From: Nepenthes gracilis | Lineage: Eukaryota > Streptophyta > Magnoliopsida > Caryophyllales > Nepenthaceae | DNA length: 64,000 nt | Assembly: GCA_033239525.1 (NCBI GenBank) | Contig: BSYO01000038.1 | Span: 7,257,041-7,321,040 of the forward strand | Direction: 5' to 3' | Shown: in pieces, positions 14,601 to 26,600 of the stretch | Layout: every line of letters begins with the position of its first letter | How positions within the stretch are numbered: the stretch's first letter is position 1 | Translations under genes and position numbers: made by a program | Notes under the pieces: model-generated | The model's database searches: none | The model's input: only the letters and a program-made list of their open reading frames with translations | What the model was told of the DNA's origin: nothing

Positions 14601-17600
14601 ATACTCAAGTTAAGGGATTTTTTAATGTCAATTGAGTAGGGTCACCGTCTGATCAAAAGTCTACCATTGACTATTGTGTGTTAATCAGATGCAACATTAT
14701 CTCATGGAAGAGTAAAAAACAAAATGCGGTAGCCATATCAAGTGAAAAATTAGAATATTGTGCACTGATATATGTTACTTATGAAATGATATGACTGTAG
14801 AAAATATTTAATTCTCTTGGTTATAAGAATTTTAGGCCATTTCAACTGTGGTGCGATAATCATGCATCTATCCATACTACATCAAATCTGGTATTCCATG
14901 AGTGCGCAAAGCATATTAAGGTGGATCATAATTCATGATAAGCTCTAGCAAGGTATATTCAACATTCGTCATGGGAGTCCTGAAGATCATATTATCTATT
15001 TTTACCAACTTATTAATTTGAGTTTGAGTTATGTATTTTTGTGACAAGTATGATTAGAATCTGATGCATCTTTAGATCCGAGTTATTGTACAAATTAGGA
15101 AGTCATTTGATCTTCCGTGTTGAATCGAACTTAGGTGGGTCCAATCTTTGTTGCTTTGAACCTAGGCCCTACGTAACACAATGGATAAACAAAAGGTCAG
15201 AAGATTGGTGGGACTTACTTCTCAATTTATCCTCTAACGCTTAAATTAGAAATCTTTCTCAGCGGATAGAAAGGTACGAGGATGTAAGGGAATGCATGGA
15301 TGCACGTAAGTGGGGAAAATTTAGTAATATTGGAGGACTTGGCTCCCGTGGGTGCACTTGACGTGAAGTAGCTTTGAGGTAGACTTGACTGAGAGACGCC
15401 TTAGAGGTGCACCGAGGCTTATGGGCAACTTAGAGGTGCGCCTGACTGAGGGGCAACTTAGAAGTGGCGGTTTAAAGATGTGCCCCACCAAGGGGCATCT
15501 TAAAGATGTGCCCAATTGTGGGGCGGCTTAGAGATATGGAGAATTGAGTTTTGGGATGCGCCCTACCAAGGGGCGACTTATAAGACAGATGGCAGGGCTC
15601 CTAGACGGGCAGTGAGCCTCCTGGACGGAGAGTAGGGCTCCTAGACGGAGGGTGGCTCTTGGATGGAAGGCAGGCCCTCCTCCTTGATGGAGAGTGGATC
15701 TTGAAAGGATGGAAGGCCTCCTGGAAGGAGGGCGGCTCCTTGATGGAGGACGGCTCTTAGAGAGTGGCTCCTGAAGGGAGGACAACTTCTGGATGGAGGG
15801 CAGGCCTCTAGGAAAGAGAAAAGGCCTCTTAGATAGAGGGCGACTCTTGGAAGGAGGGAAGGCCTCATGGAAGGAGGGCTCCCTGGGCGGATGGCTAGCT
15901 TGCACTTGTAGGAGAGGGTTGGCGGCGGCTGTAGATTTTTCTAAGCCATTCGGAGCCTCTTGAGCCCTTTTCCGCTTGTGGGAGCCTACTACGATAATTG
16001 CTTTTATAGTGTGATCTGTGGAGTAGCACCAGTCTGCCTAGGATCTCAGGCAGGATATCTTGAGAAGATGGGCCGGGCTGCACTGTAGGCCCGCTTAGTG
16101 AGCCTCTAGGGCCTTGCGCTGGGCTTCGCTGTATTTCTGGTGGGCTGTCCATCTCTTGCAATGTGGATTCTCGGCTGGTCCATGGTATTGGATCCATCAC
16201 TAACCCCTCATGTCGGGCGATTCCAAATTTCAACCCCTGACATGTAGTGATGGATGTCGTCATGCTGATCTTGCTTTACTTGGCAAGATTCGATGGCCAT
16301 TCGACTCTCTAAACCTGCCGATTCTCTGTGGATGGTGATCTTTTGTAATGTTTGCTTGTTGACCTCCTCCCCGGCTCTAGATAGAGGGGCTTCCTACGCC
16401 TTCATGAACCATTCTCCCATTAGCCAGATGATGTGATTGATCAAAGCGGACATTGAGCCTACGCTGCCATTGGCTGGGATCAAAGGAAGGCTTGAAAATG
16501 TATTTGAAGTCTTCCTTGATTCCCTTGCTTTGATCGGCCTTAGGTGGTGGCGGGGGTGGCCCGAGTATAGGGTCTCCATCATATGCTTCTCCCAGCTAGG
16601 GTCGCATAGTCTTTGCTGAGGTAGTTTAGTGGAGTGGTGATTTGGCCTCGGTGGGGAAGGTCACTTCTTCCTCTTCTCGCCTAGGGAGGCGGACGACCTA
16701 TTTGTAGCCCACGTGGGACTGTTGGCGCTTGTTAGAGGAGCTCTCTGGGTCCACCTAGGGTCAGGGCCGTTGTTGCTGTGTTGGATTTGGTACAGACTCC
16801 AGTTTGCACGGCTACGGCCTGCTTTAGTGGATGATCTTTGGTAGTCGCCACCGGGTTGAGAGCGGGTAGAAGATCCCTGCCTTTTGCTAGGAGGGCTTTA
16901 GTGTGTGCTTCCTACTTTAGCAGCTCGAGGGAGGTGGTGCGCAGGAGCTTGATCTCCTTGGCCATCCGGAATGTGCTGCTCTAGTAGTTGAGATTTCAAT
17001 AAAGGGTCATGTGCCTTCTTGCACTTCGGGTGCCTGACCTAGCAAAGCAGGGCTTTAGAAGTTTGATCATCGTTCATTCTATTACTATTCTTCCTTTTAG
17101 TTGTTTGTCCGTTGTTGTGGGCTTTGTACTTTGTAAAGGGAATTGATGAATGGAACTACCGAGCATTCTCTAAATTTGTTGCATGGCTCTAATATTCTTG
17201 TAAGGTGTAAATGATTGAAGCATTCGAATGTTGTCTTCGGCTGCTCGGGCTATGCAGGTCTAGCAGTTTAGTGCTCTAAAAACTCATTCTTCTAGCAGTT
17301 CGACTCACGGCTACTTGTCCCTATGTTTGGTAGGGACAGAGGCTGGCCGAGCTCTTCCCAAGCCGGTCAGGGTTTAGCACCTTCCGCTACTTGACTTCTT
17401 GATGACTTGATGCTAGGCCGATTGGCGTCTCGGTCTTTTGGCGGTCTCACTTGTGGCGGTCTGCCCCAATGCTCGGTTGGGGCACCAACCTGTTGTATCG
17501 TCATCGAATTTGCTAGGGCATAGATCTATTAGCTTGCCATCCTTAGGAAATGGCGTGCCAGGGCATCATTAATTGCCAACGGGATGCGTTGGGAGGCGAA

Positions 17601-20600
17601 GTTGCTATGCGGGAACGATAACATCTACAAGCTCGTTGTTCCTAGTGGACCCGTTTCAGGGGGTTGAGGCCTCGTAGTGTCGAGAACACGACACTGGCTT
17701 CAACCGTAAGCCGTCCGAGTCTTAGGCGAGATCAGGAGCTTGCAGAGGGAATATCTCAGGCTTAAGATTGGATAGCCTCACTTCATAGACGTGCTTTGGA
17801 AGGCCAAATGGGGACTTGCTGCCTTCTAGAGAGACTATGCTTGAAGAGGCAGAGGGCAGAGAATTTAGCTCTGCCTAGTGGATTCTTGCCGATCTTAGAC
17901 CTTCATTTTGGCACCTCTGATTTGAGGGGTGCTCTAGCTCGGTATTGATTTGACTTGGTCGATCCCTTGAGCCTTTGCCGCGCTCGTCGGGGGTCTTCTT
18001 GCCTTAGGGCAGTCGATCGTTTAAGCTGTTGGAGTGGGCCACACTGTGCGTTCCTTGGAAGGGTCCTTGCCGTGCAGTGATGTTGGTGAGTCGTCGAGGT
18101 GGACTAAGAGCGAGGAGCCCCTAGCAGACTTTGATATTGGAGTAGGGGACCCTTCGGTTAGCAAGCCAGGCGAACGGATCAATGTGACGACCGTGGCCAT
18201 GCTAGGGATCTAGATCTCGGTGGCTCCTTCTTTGAGGATGTCGTTATGCTTGCTGGCTGAGTGCCAGAGTTGCCAGGGATGACTTGGACGTGTGCACTGG
18301 ATTGCGCATGCTCCTGTCGGGAGGAGATCATGGCGTTGAGAAGAAGTAGTTGCCAACTAAGCCTTGTGGCTACCGTTGCCGAGCTTTGATGAATGGGTCT
18401 GTTTGGCTGCACTCGCCCCTGTCAGGAGGAGGTCGTGGCGCCGAGAAGAGGTGGTTGCTGGCTAAGCTTTGAGGCTATCATTATCGAGCTTTGGCTTGTC
18501 TAGGCTGTCACCTGCGTGTAATTGTCGGCACTCGGTCCTATTAAAGGACGTCGTAGCTTTCATGCATTTGGTCTTAGCCCGCTGACCGTCATTGACTGAT
18601 GGCGCTTTCTCATTCGAGAGGAGGTTGTCGCACGCATGCTGAAATACCCCCTAAGATTTTGAGTTCTACCGCGTATGGGCCACTTGGTGATGAGATCGAG
18701 GTTTAAATTCGACCGTGTATGGGCCGCTTGGTACGAGATCAAGGTTCAAATTCGATAGCGTATGGGCTGCTCAACACGGGACTGAGGTTCACATCGATCG
18801 CATATGGACTAGTCGGTATGAGATCGAGGTTCAAATTCGACCGTGTATGAGCTGCTCGGTATAAGATGGAGGTTCTTTAACTGTTCATAGGTCGAGTTAC
18901 AGGCGCACGGTATTCACCTAACTTAGGGGTAGTTTAGGTCGTTTGATATAATGAGATAATATACAAACATTTGCTTGAGCAAATAAAATGATTATTTTGC
19001 TAATAACAGCGTGGTTCAAGCAAACAGTATGATGCATGTAGGACTTACCTGGATTTAGTGTGGAATCATCGTCGGTGCTTGCGGTGGATGGCATGCTATG
19101 CCTTTGGGACCGACTCACCGTCCTAGGCGTATGGCTGGCGTGCACTGCTTTAAAGGGTCGTTGAGGCGCTTTGGTGGGCGCTTTGGCCTATGGCCTTTTT
19201 GCTCCATGGGATTTGATTCTCCACCGTGGACTAGCTGGGCAGTACCTTGCTACTACGCTCAGTGGTTTGATGGCCACCGGCTTAGATTCCGTCATCGGCT
19301 GATACGACCTTGGGCAACCTGAACCGATACGGAACTTGGCCGGGTGAGGTTTGCTGCAATGCATTGAGTAGCGGACCGAGCGTGTCGAGCCTCCATTGCA
19401 AGAGCCACGGTAGCTTATGTGGGATTTGCTGCTATGTAACGGACCGATGAGAGGTGTTGCCACTTTGGGCTTTCACTCCGCATCTTATGGCTAGGTTGGC
19501 CCTTTGGCTGTTGTTGGGCCCTGGCGCTCAAGGCCACCCGAGTCCTGAGGTCATCAGGCCGCTGGATCCTCTGAGGATGTTGACTTTTTTCGATCGTTTG
19601 AAAACTGAAAGGCGGAGCCCCCAACTAACCTTCGGATGGGTGCAGACGTTCTGGGGATTAGAGGATGGAGCCCCCGCGTTACATCTTTGGACATGTGCAA
19701 ACGGTCCGGGGTTAATAGGAATAGGGCACCCAACTAGGTGGCGTGTGCTTGCACACTCGGGACCGGTAGTTTGTCGACATGGCTACCTGAGGAGGGATTG
19801 TCGTGATGACTAGTACGATGGATAGCGGGCTGAGCATGTTAGGCCTCTATCATGAGGATTGCGATAGCCCCTGTGGGATCTCCCACTCTGCACGGGGTTG
19901 ATGAGATGCATTACCACAGGATCGGCTTTGCCAAGCCCTCAAATTAGGCCCTTCGCTCTAGCGAGGCCTCTCGCGAGCAGAGGTCTGGACACTCTGGGAT
20001 CCCTTCCCATGATGCGCTTCTTGCCCCAACAAGGGGAGGATGGAGAGCCTGTCACTGCTGGTCAAAAGGTCGTTGGTCATCTCGGGGATGGCAAAGGAAT
20101 GACCACCTTGGGCTTTCGTCTTGCACTTCGGGACCGGGTCGAACTCTCTTCCAGGAGTGGGCCTTATCGCTCGGATCCTCCCCAATACTGAGGTCATTAG
20201 GCGGATGGGATTTTCCCTTGGCAGGCGCTCTCTCCCTATGCCTTCTTCCTTTGGGGCACTACTATTTGTGCATGAGAGGGAGGAGCCTTCAGTTGCTGCC
20301 TGTGCAGATAAGTGCATAGGGCCTAGAGCAATAGATGTATGCTCATTGAAGGCAGGTCACGCATCGCCTTGGCTACCCGGGGGGTCGTTGCCATGGGGGC
20401 GATGTTTTCGGCCGACGTGCTAGTTAGAGCACGCGTATTGACCGTGTTTGTTTTGTTGTTGTGCAGTGGAAAGGTTTTTCAGTCACTTCCCATAGATGGC
20501 ACTATTGATACATCCTTGGACGGAGGGTGGGCCTCCTAGAAGAAGGGTGGGGCTCTTGGACGGAGAACTTCCTAGGGAAAGGGTTGGCCTTCACTCGTAG

Positions 20601-23600
20601 AAGAGTGGCTGACGGTGGTTGCAAATTTTGCTAAGCCATCCAGAGCCTCCTGAGCCCTCTCCCGCTTTTGAGAGCCTACTACGGCAACTACTTTTATAGT
20701 GTGATCCGCGGAGCAGCACTTGCCTGCCTAGGCGATGTAGGACCTTAGGTAGGATATCTTGAGAAGATGGGCCTAACTAGACTTGCTGGGCTGCACTGCG
20801 GACCCGCTCAGTGAGCCTTCAGGAGCCTTGTGATGGGCTTGGCTGCATTTTTGGCAGGCTGTCCATCTTCTGCAATGTGGATTTTAGGCCGGTCTACGGT
20901 ACTGGACCCTTCAGAATCTGTTTTCCAACTTAAGGGAGAGTGTTAGAATATACTTTAGGATATGTTGTGATGTATTCTTTTGTGATGGTAGTTTAGTATT
21001 ATTGATGTACGTAAATAACCTTATCTACACGTGCATAGAACCAACACATGAATGAGATTTTATCATTGCTTTTTCTTCTATAATATAGATTAGTAAGTGG
21101 TTTGGCATCTCTTATTGCCAAAGGTTGTAAATAGAACAAACTGGAGTCCAAATATGAGCTAAATAAAGTCCATAAAACAAGTTGTCTCAGCAATATAAGA
21201 TTTTGTTTATTTGCTGACAAATATTTCAAATTTTGATAAGTAAGAGTAAGTTTGATAAGCTGTGTTATTAGATCTTTTCGAAGGTTTCTATGTATCTACA
21301 ATGATATATTTATGTTGTACACTTATTTCGGTGGTAAAGATGATAGCTTCGTATGTGGCACTTAAGCATTGATTTTTTATTCTTTTTCATTGCATCTTAA
21401 TGTCTTTTTTCCTACTTGCAACTGGATGATTTTTTTTTTTTTAAAAATATTTGGTGATATTGGTTTTATTGTTGATGTTCCAATCACACAAATTGGGTAT
21501 TGTTCTCTTCTCTCTCTTTCTTGTTAATGCTCTTGCTTGTTGAAATCATTGAAGAAACTGATTTATTTGTACAAGGAAAAATTGTGTTGATGATTAATAA
21601 AATATATAAAAATTTGAATTTAATCTTTGTTTTTGTCCAGTATCATTGTCCATTAAATTAAACTCCAAAATAATTGCTATAGATTTGTTGCATTCTATTT
21701 TTGTATTTTAAGTAATTTCAGAAAACAAAAGGCCAGGAGGCAGAAAATTGGAGATTTATAGTAATTCTAATGGTTACCTAAAAATAGCATGTTTTCTGGA
21801 ATCCAGGCTTGATGGATTTACAGTATTCATCATGCCCAAACAAGAGATTGAGTTATTTCTTATTATGGAGTAAACAGAATTGTGTTATAGTGTCAGGTAT
21901 TACAAAGGTTTCCTCTCAAAATTTCAGCCTTCGCCTTTTTAAAATTGAGCACTTACATTTTACACTGTGAAATGTTCTTCACAACCGCACCTCACAAGCA
22001 TCTCTTAACTTTTCAGATGATGTTTCAGCACAATGGAACACCTCCTAAAATTTCAGTACCTCTTTAATTTTCAGCACCTGTTAAATTTGTAGCGCTTCCA
22101 TGAACATAGACTTAATTTTCAGGGACGAAAATGTGGCTTGCAAAAGCCTATTATTAGCTTTTCTACCTTTTGTGCTTCTCTTATTATCTGTTCAACTAAT
22201 GAGAATTTGAAGAGAGGAGGCTTTTATTTGGTGAAGTCCTGTGTATAAAAAGTAAACGTCAGGTTTAGGTGCATTCTGATCTGGGTAAAGAGATTTGGTT
22301 GGTGTTTCTTTGTGCTGGTCTCTCATGCAGTTATTCCTCAATGCATAGTGGAGGTTTTGTCAGGTTTCATGGTAAAGTAATTCCGAAGGAATAGAAGATT
22401 ATGTTGCCTGATGTGTTGGCTTCGGAGTTTGAATTTTTCACATGAAGAAAATAGGGGACCTTCGAGGGAGTTGGAAGGACCCAGTGGTACTCTTGCAGCA
22501 TGGTTTTGAAAGGTTTACCTAGTTGGTGTACGAGCACATTAGCTTCTTTAGCTAGTTTAGCCTTTTTTTTTTATATATTTTTGCTCTATTCAGCTTGTTT
22601 AGAATTGTAAATACTTGGTGTGCCTCTCTGCCACTTTCGTTAAGTTAATTTTCTTTAAATGACCCATCCCATTTTTTGTTTTGGGGGGTTCAAACTTTAA
22701 TTGATAAATCTGTTGCTAAATGGGATCTTTCCACTAAAATAGCCTTGGTAAAGCTAGTTCTATTGGCATTTCTCTCTTCTCCTTGAGTAATTTTAATTTC
22801 TTATGGCATATAGAACTGGTCGAAAAACAAGTCAAAGCATGGGGATAATGCCAACAAGGCAAGTAACCTCAGACTCCCATCAGAAATGTATGTTACCCAG
22901 ACAGCACCTGCTGTTCCTGCTGAACAATGTGATAGTCAATGTGCTCCAGAAACCATGCAAAATTTTCCATCTTCATTCGTCTGTGAGCAAAGGCTGTCTC
23001 CAGAATTTGGCTCATTAGGATACCAATATTTCTCAAATCCATATGTTGCTTCGTGTGCATACAGGAGTTTCACACATCAATATACAGCTATCCCTCTACT
23101 GCAACTTACAGACAATGAGCACCAGTCAGCTCTATCTAGTTCTGAAGCTAGTCCTCATGATGCTGTTTCTTTGAGCAATTCAGTAGAACCTTCTGCAAAA
23201 CCTCATAATATGACACTGCAAGAAAAGATTGAGAAGTTAAGAGGCCGGCAGAAAATGCGGGCAATACTAGCCATTCAAAAACAACAGCAGCAGTTGAGTC
23301 ACCAAGTTTCAGGTGCTAATTTTTCAATCACTTTTAATGGTTCCCAAGTGGATCAGATTCTGGACATGGGAAAAACTAGCATTCCAGTCAGAGGAAACAT
23401 GAGCTCTCTTTGCATTGATCGAGATTTTACAAAACTGGATGACTTAATCACTACCTCACTGGATGTCCAGAATGTTGAGGACACAGTCCTGCACCAGCTT
23501 CAGGATATAATTGATAAAGTAAGCCTAATTTATTTGATTTCATATTTGATTTCATATTCCTTTGTAGGATCATGTCAACTGAAATCTTGCCCATCTTGCT

Positions 23601-26600
23601 CAAAAATCCATGTTGTTATGCAGTTGGACGTCAGGATTAGGCTTTGTGTAAGGGACAGCTTATTTCGGTTGGCTCATAATGCGACGCAAAGGCAATATAC
23701 AAGTGATACAAACAGTACTAATAGAAGTAGTGCATGCAAATCTGATGTGGGGAAGGGAGAGATAAGAATTCACGACAGGTAGGGGGAAAATGCATTGATT
23801 CTTCTATATAACTGGGCATCTGACATATTCCAGCTTCATCTAGGAATGCTAATTAAAGTCATTAAAATTGGCATGCCTTCTTATTATTTAAAATGATGTG
23901 ATGAGAATATTTGAGTTGAAGATTTGATAAAATCCTTGGTTATTGTACTCATTGTGAACACTGGAAAACTTATCACCATCCATTTTTTTCCTTTCTTTTT
24001 TTCTGGATTCAGTAAGAAACAAATCCTCGTAAGGGAACCTAATAATAGGCCATCCACGCACCCTCCACCAAGATTAAATATAAACATAGGAAATAAGGAG
24101 GATCATCAAACACACTAAGTTGTGACCTGACTCTGCAAAATCCAGCAGCTCTGTAATATAAGTACCTGAATTTGCAATAAGATCAGCAGCTCCATTTGCT
24201 TTTGTAAGCAGTGAGCACATAAGCTACTTTGACACAGTTCAAAAAAAAAAGCAAGCTGTATCTTTTTAGGCATGGATTACCAACAGACTCTCTGCTGTCT
24301 TGTTTCTGGTTACCTTTTTCCAACTGATTTGATTTATTCTAGTCAATACCACAATTCAAGTACTACAAGAAGAACGTTTTCTACTAGCTTTGAGCCGAGT
24401 GGTGGAGCCACCTTTATCTCAGCAGACCCCACTGGATTTGGAACTGAAGAATGCATAATGATATTAGTATAAATCATGTAAATTTACAATAATGACTCCA
24501 TTGGAAAGTGAATAGAAAAGTGGTGAGAAAGGTCAATAGGGGAATATCATAACTAAGAACATTTACTACCAAGCAAAAGATAGTAAAATCTGTCAGTTGT
24601 CTGTCATTTTGGTCTCACTCAGCATTCCCATTGTCACTTTATTTGTCAAATGAAATTATGTCGCCAATAATGTTCTTTCTCTCAATTCTTTTGATTTTCC
24701 TTCTCAAGTCACTCAAGTCTACACCACAAATTATTTTGATCTCCCAAAAATCCATCTTTATTAATTTTTTTTGAAAGAGAATCACTCTTCCACATAAAAA
24801 AAAAAAAGCCTCTATCAATGAAACTATCCTACCATCAACGGGAGAACACATTTGCTAATGATTAACTTTACCGTAATTATGATGAATTTCTTATTTTCCT
24901 GAAAGAAAGAGGGTAGTACGTTCATTTAGTGTTTTAGATATGTACCTTAAGAATTAAGATCTTAGAATATTGAATGCTTTGTACATGTCATTGTATGCTT
25001 CACACATTTTTATGCAGTATTAATTATTTGTCAAATGATCACCCCAGTGACAAAATTTTATGGCTTGGCCACTGATTGAGCACGCAGATATCCAGCTCTT
25101 TGTAGTTTAAATGTGTCCAGGGATCTAGTTTTCCAGCTCTTCACCCTTTACTGTCTTATCAATGAGTGTCTGGCATTTTTGTTGTCTGCTAACAGCAAGC
25201 AGTAACTGTAGGGACTTGATAGGTGGGGTCCCTTCCTCAACCCATAGGGAAGAGAGAATATGATCTTTTCATTCAAAACTTCAAAATATGCATTAAATCA
25301 AAGAGAGAAGAGATTATACCAGCAGTTTAGAAAACCTTCAAAGCAATTCTTGATTCATTTGAATTGGACGTGCTTTGGTCGGAATTTTACTTTCATGAAA
25401 GTCTGGTTCATATGGTAAAGAGACCTGATGTTGCTTAAATCAAAGAGAGAAGAGATTATATCAGCAGTTCAGAAAACCTTTAAAGCTTTAATTGAATGAA
25501 AATCATACAGGACTTCAGTACATAGTAGACAGAGGTAACACTCAGACAAACCTCATAACAACACTCGAAAGAAAATAAAGATACAAACACACGATGGTAA
25601 ATACAAGGATAAGGTAGAAGAAAAACTAGGATATTTACAAGGGTTGATAAGGGTTGATGAGAGAATAGAAGAAGAGACTCTTCTTGCTTCTCTTGGTTGG
25701 CTAGACTCAGGATGTGGCGTTTTTGCTCTCAAGTGAGCTCTTAAGTTCGCTCTGTCTTGTCTTCAATCTTGGATGGCCTTATATAGATGTGAAGAATTGA
25801 TCAAAGCCATTGATGAAAAATCGATCAGAACCGTTGATGAAGCATCTGCTTTTGTTTGGTAAATGTCTTGTCGATGCTTTATGTCACTTTGCTTCATTAA
25901 GTTTGTTAAACATCTCTTCATTGCTTTTGAGAAAGTGGAGTTTGTTTTGCGTTACTTCATACTTTTGTGAATAGTAACAGGTCGGTAATTACTATTCATT
26001 TTTGTCGGGAAGTTGTTGAAGTGGGGAATGATAATGGGAGGAGTTATCAAACACTTTATTTAGTAGATGTACCTGCACATAAACTTGTTAAATTTTTATT
26101 CTTCACAAACGAAGAGTGCTGGTGAATGGTCGTATGAGAATATTATCAGCAGAGAAGATGGTATATTCCAAGCAATTGAATATTTGATGTGGATTGAGAT
26201 CTTCAATTGAGGAAATATCTCGTGCTAAAAGATTATACCGATAGAGCTTTGTGGCAGAAGTAAAGATGAGCTATGTTCCATGACTAATAGTAAATCCAGA
26301 TATGATCGGTCGAATTTCTTTGATAAGTTTAAACACTGTAATAGTTCGAAGGTAAATCCAATTTGTCCGTCTTCGGATCCATATTGTCAGTTGATATCGT
26401 TGTTCGAATTTAATAAGCGCAATGGTGGCCTTCTGAGAGGTATGAGTATGCCACTTAAATAAGTGTAGGTCCCAACTAAATACGTCAGCGGATTTCATGC
26501 ATCAGATGGTAATTGTAATGTCGTAGAATTTTTCGTAGACATAAATATATTGAATAAAAGGAGCCTGATGAAAGGTATCACATAAGAAGTAATATTCATC

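Larger units (their letters stand above)
15062..20913. mobile_element. Nested GC-rich LTR element without recognisable polyprotein (LARD-like)
   Basis: It starts TGATGCATC and ends CCCTTCA, flanked by the exact 5-bp duplication GAATC (15057-15061 and 20914-20918) inside the copia element. The 5' LTR is 15062-16199; the 3' LTR, 20506-20913, is shorter. The 4.3-kb interior is far more GC-rich than the surroundings. It has only short ORFs, none with gag, RT, integrase or RNase H motifs, and several tandem repeats. It may be a large retrotransposon derivative or a badly decayed gypsy element. Confidence 0.7.
11330..21086 (+). mobile_element. Decayed Ty1/copia retrotransposon, split by a nested element
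   Basis: Short LTRs flank it (11330-11492 and 20941 to about 21086). The interior reads gag, protease (about 12400-12600), integrase (about 13190-13560), RT (about 14010-14300) and RNase H (about 14620-14950), all in plus sense with many stops. The nested element 15062-20913 sits between RNase H and the polypurine tract (AACTTAAGGGAGAG, 20927-20940), so the copia part is about 3.9 kb and internally deleted. I could not confirm a target duplication around the outer LTRs. Confidence 0.8.
25262..26110 (-). repeat. Unit A regulatory region; left arm of the long inverted repeat
   Basis: The reverse complement of this stretch matches 35890-36607 over its length, apart from an insert (25346-25436, a copy of RT-region sequence) and a local duplication. 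It contains the viral promoter and 3' non-coding region of unit A and stops about 15 bp short of where the primer-binding site would be. Confidence 0.85.

Noticed and set aside
15528..16263. Pro/Ser/Arg-rich minus-strand ORFs
   Set aside because: They are translations of the LTR minisatellite and have no family resemblance.
22803..23018. 71-codon ORF starting MAYRTGRKTSQ
   Set aside because: Wrong frame over LNK2 exon 4; the other frame is open for 235 codons with family motifs.
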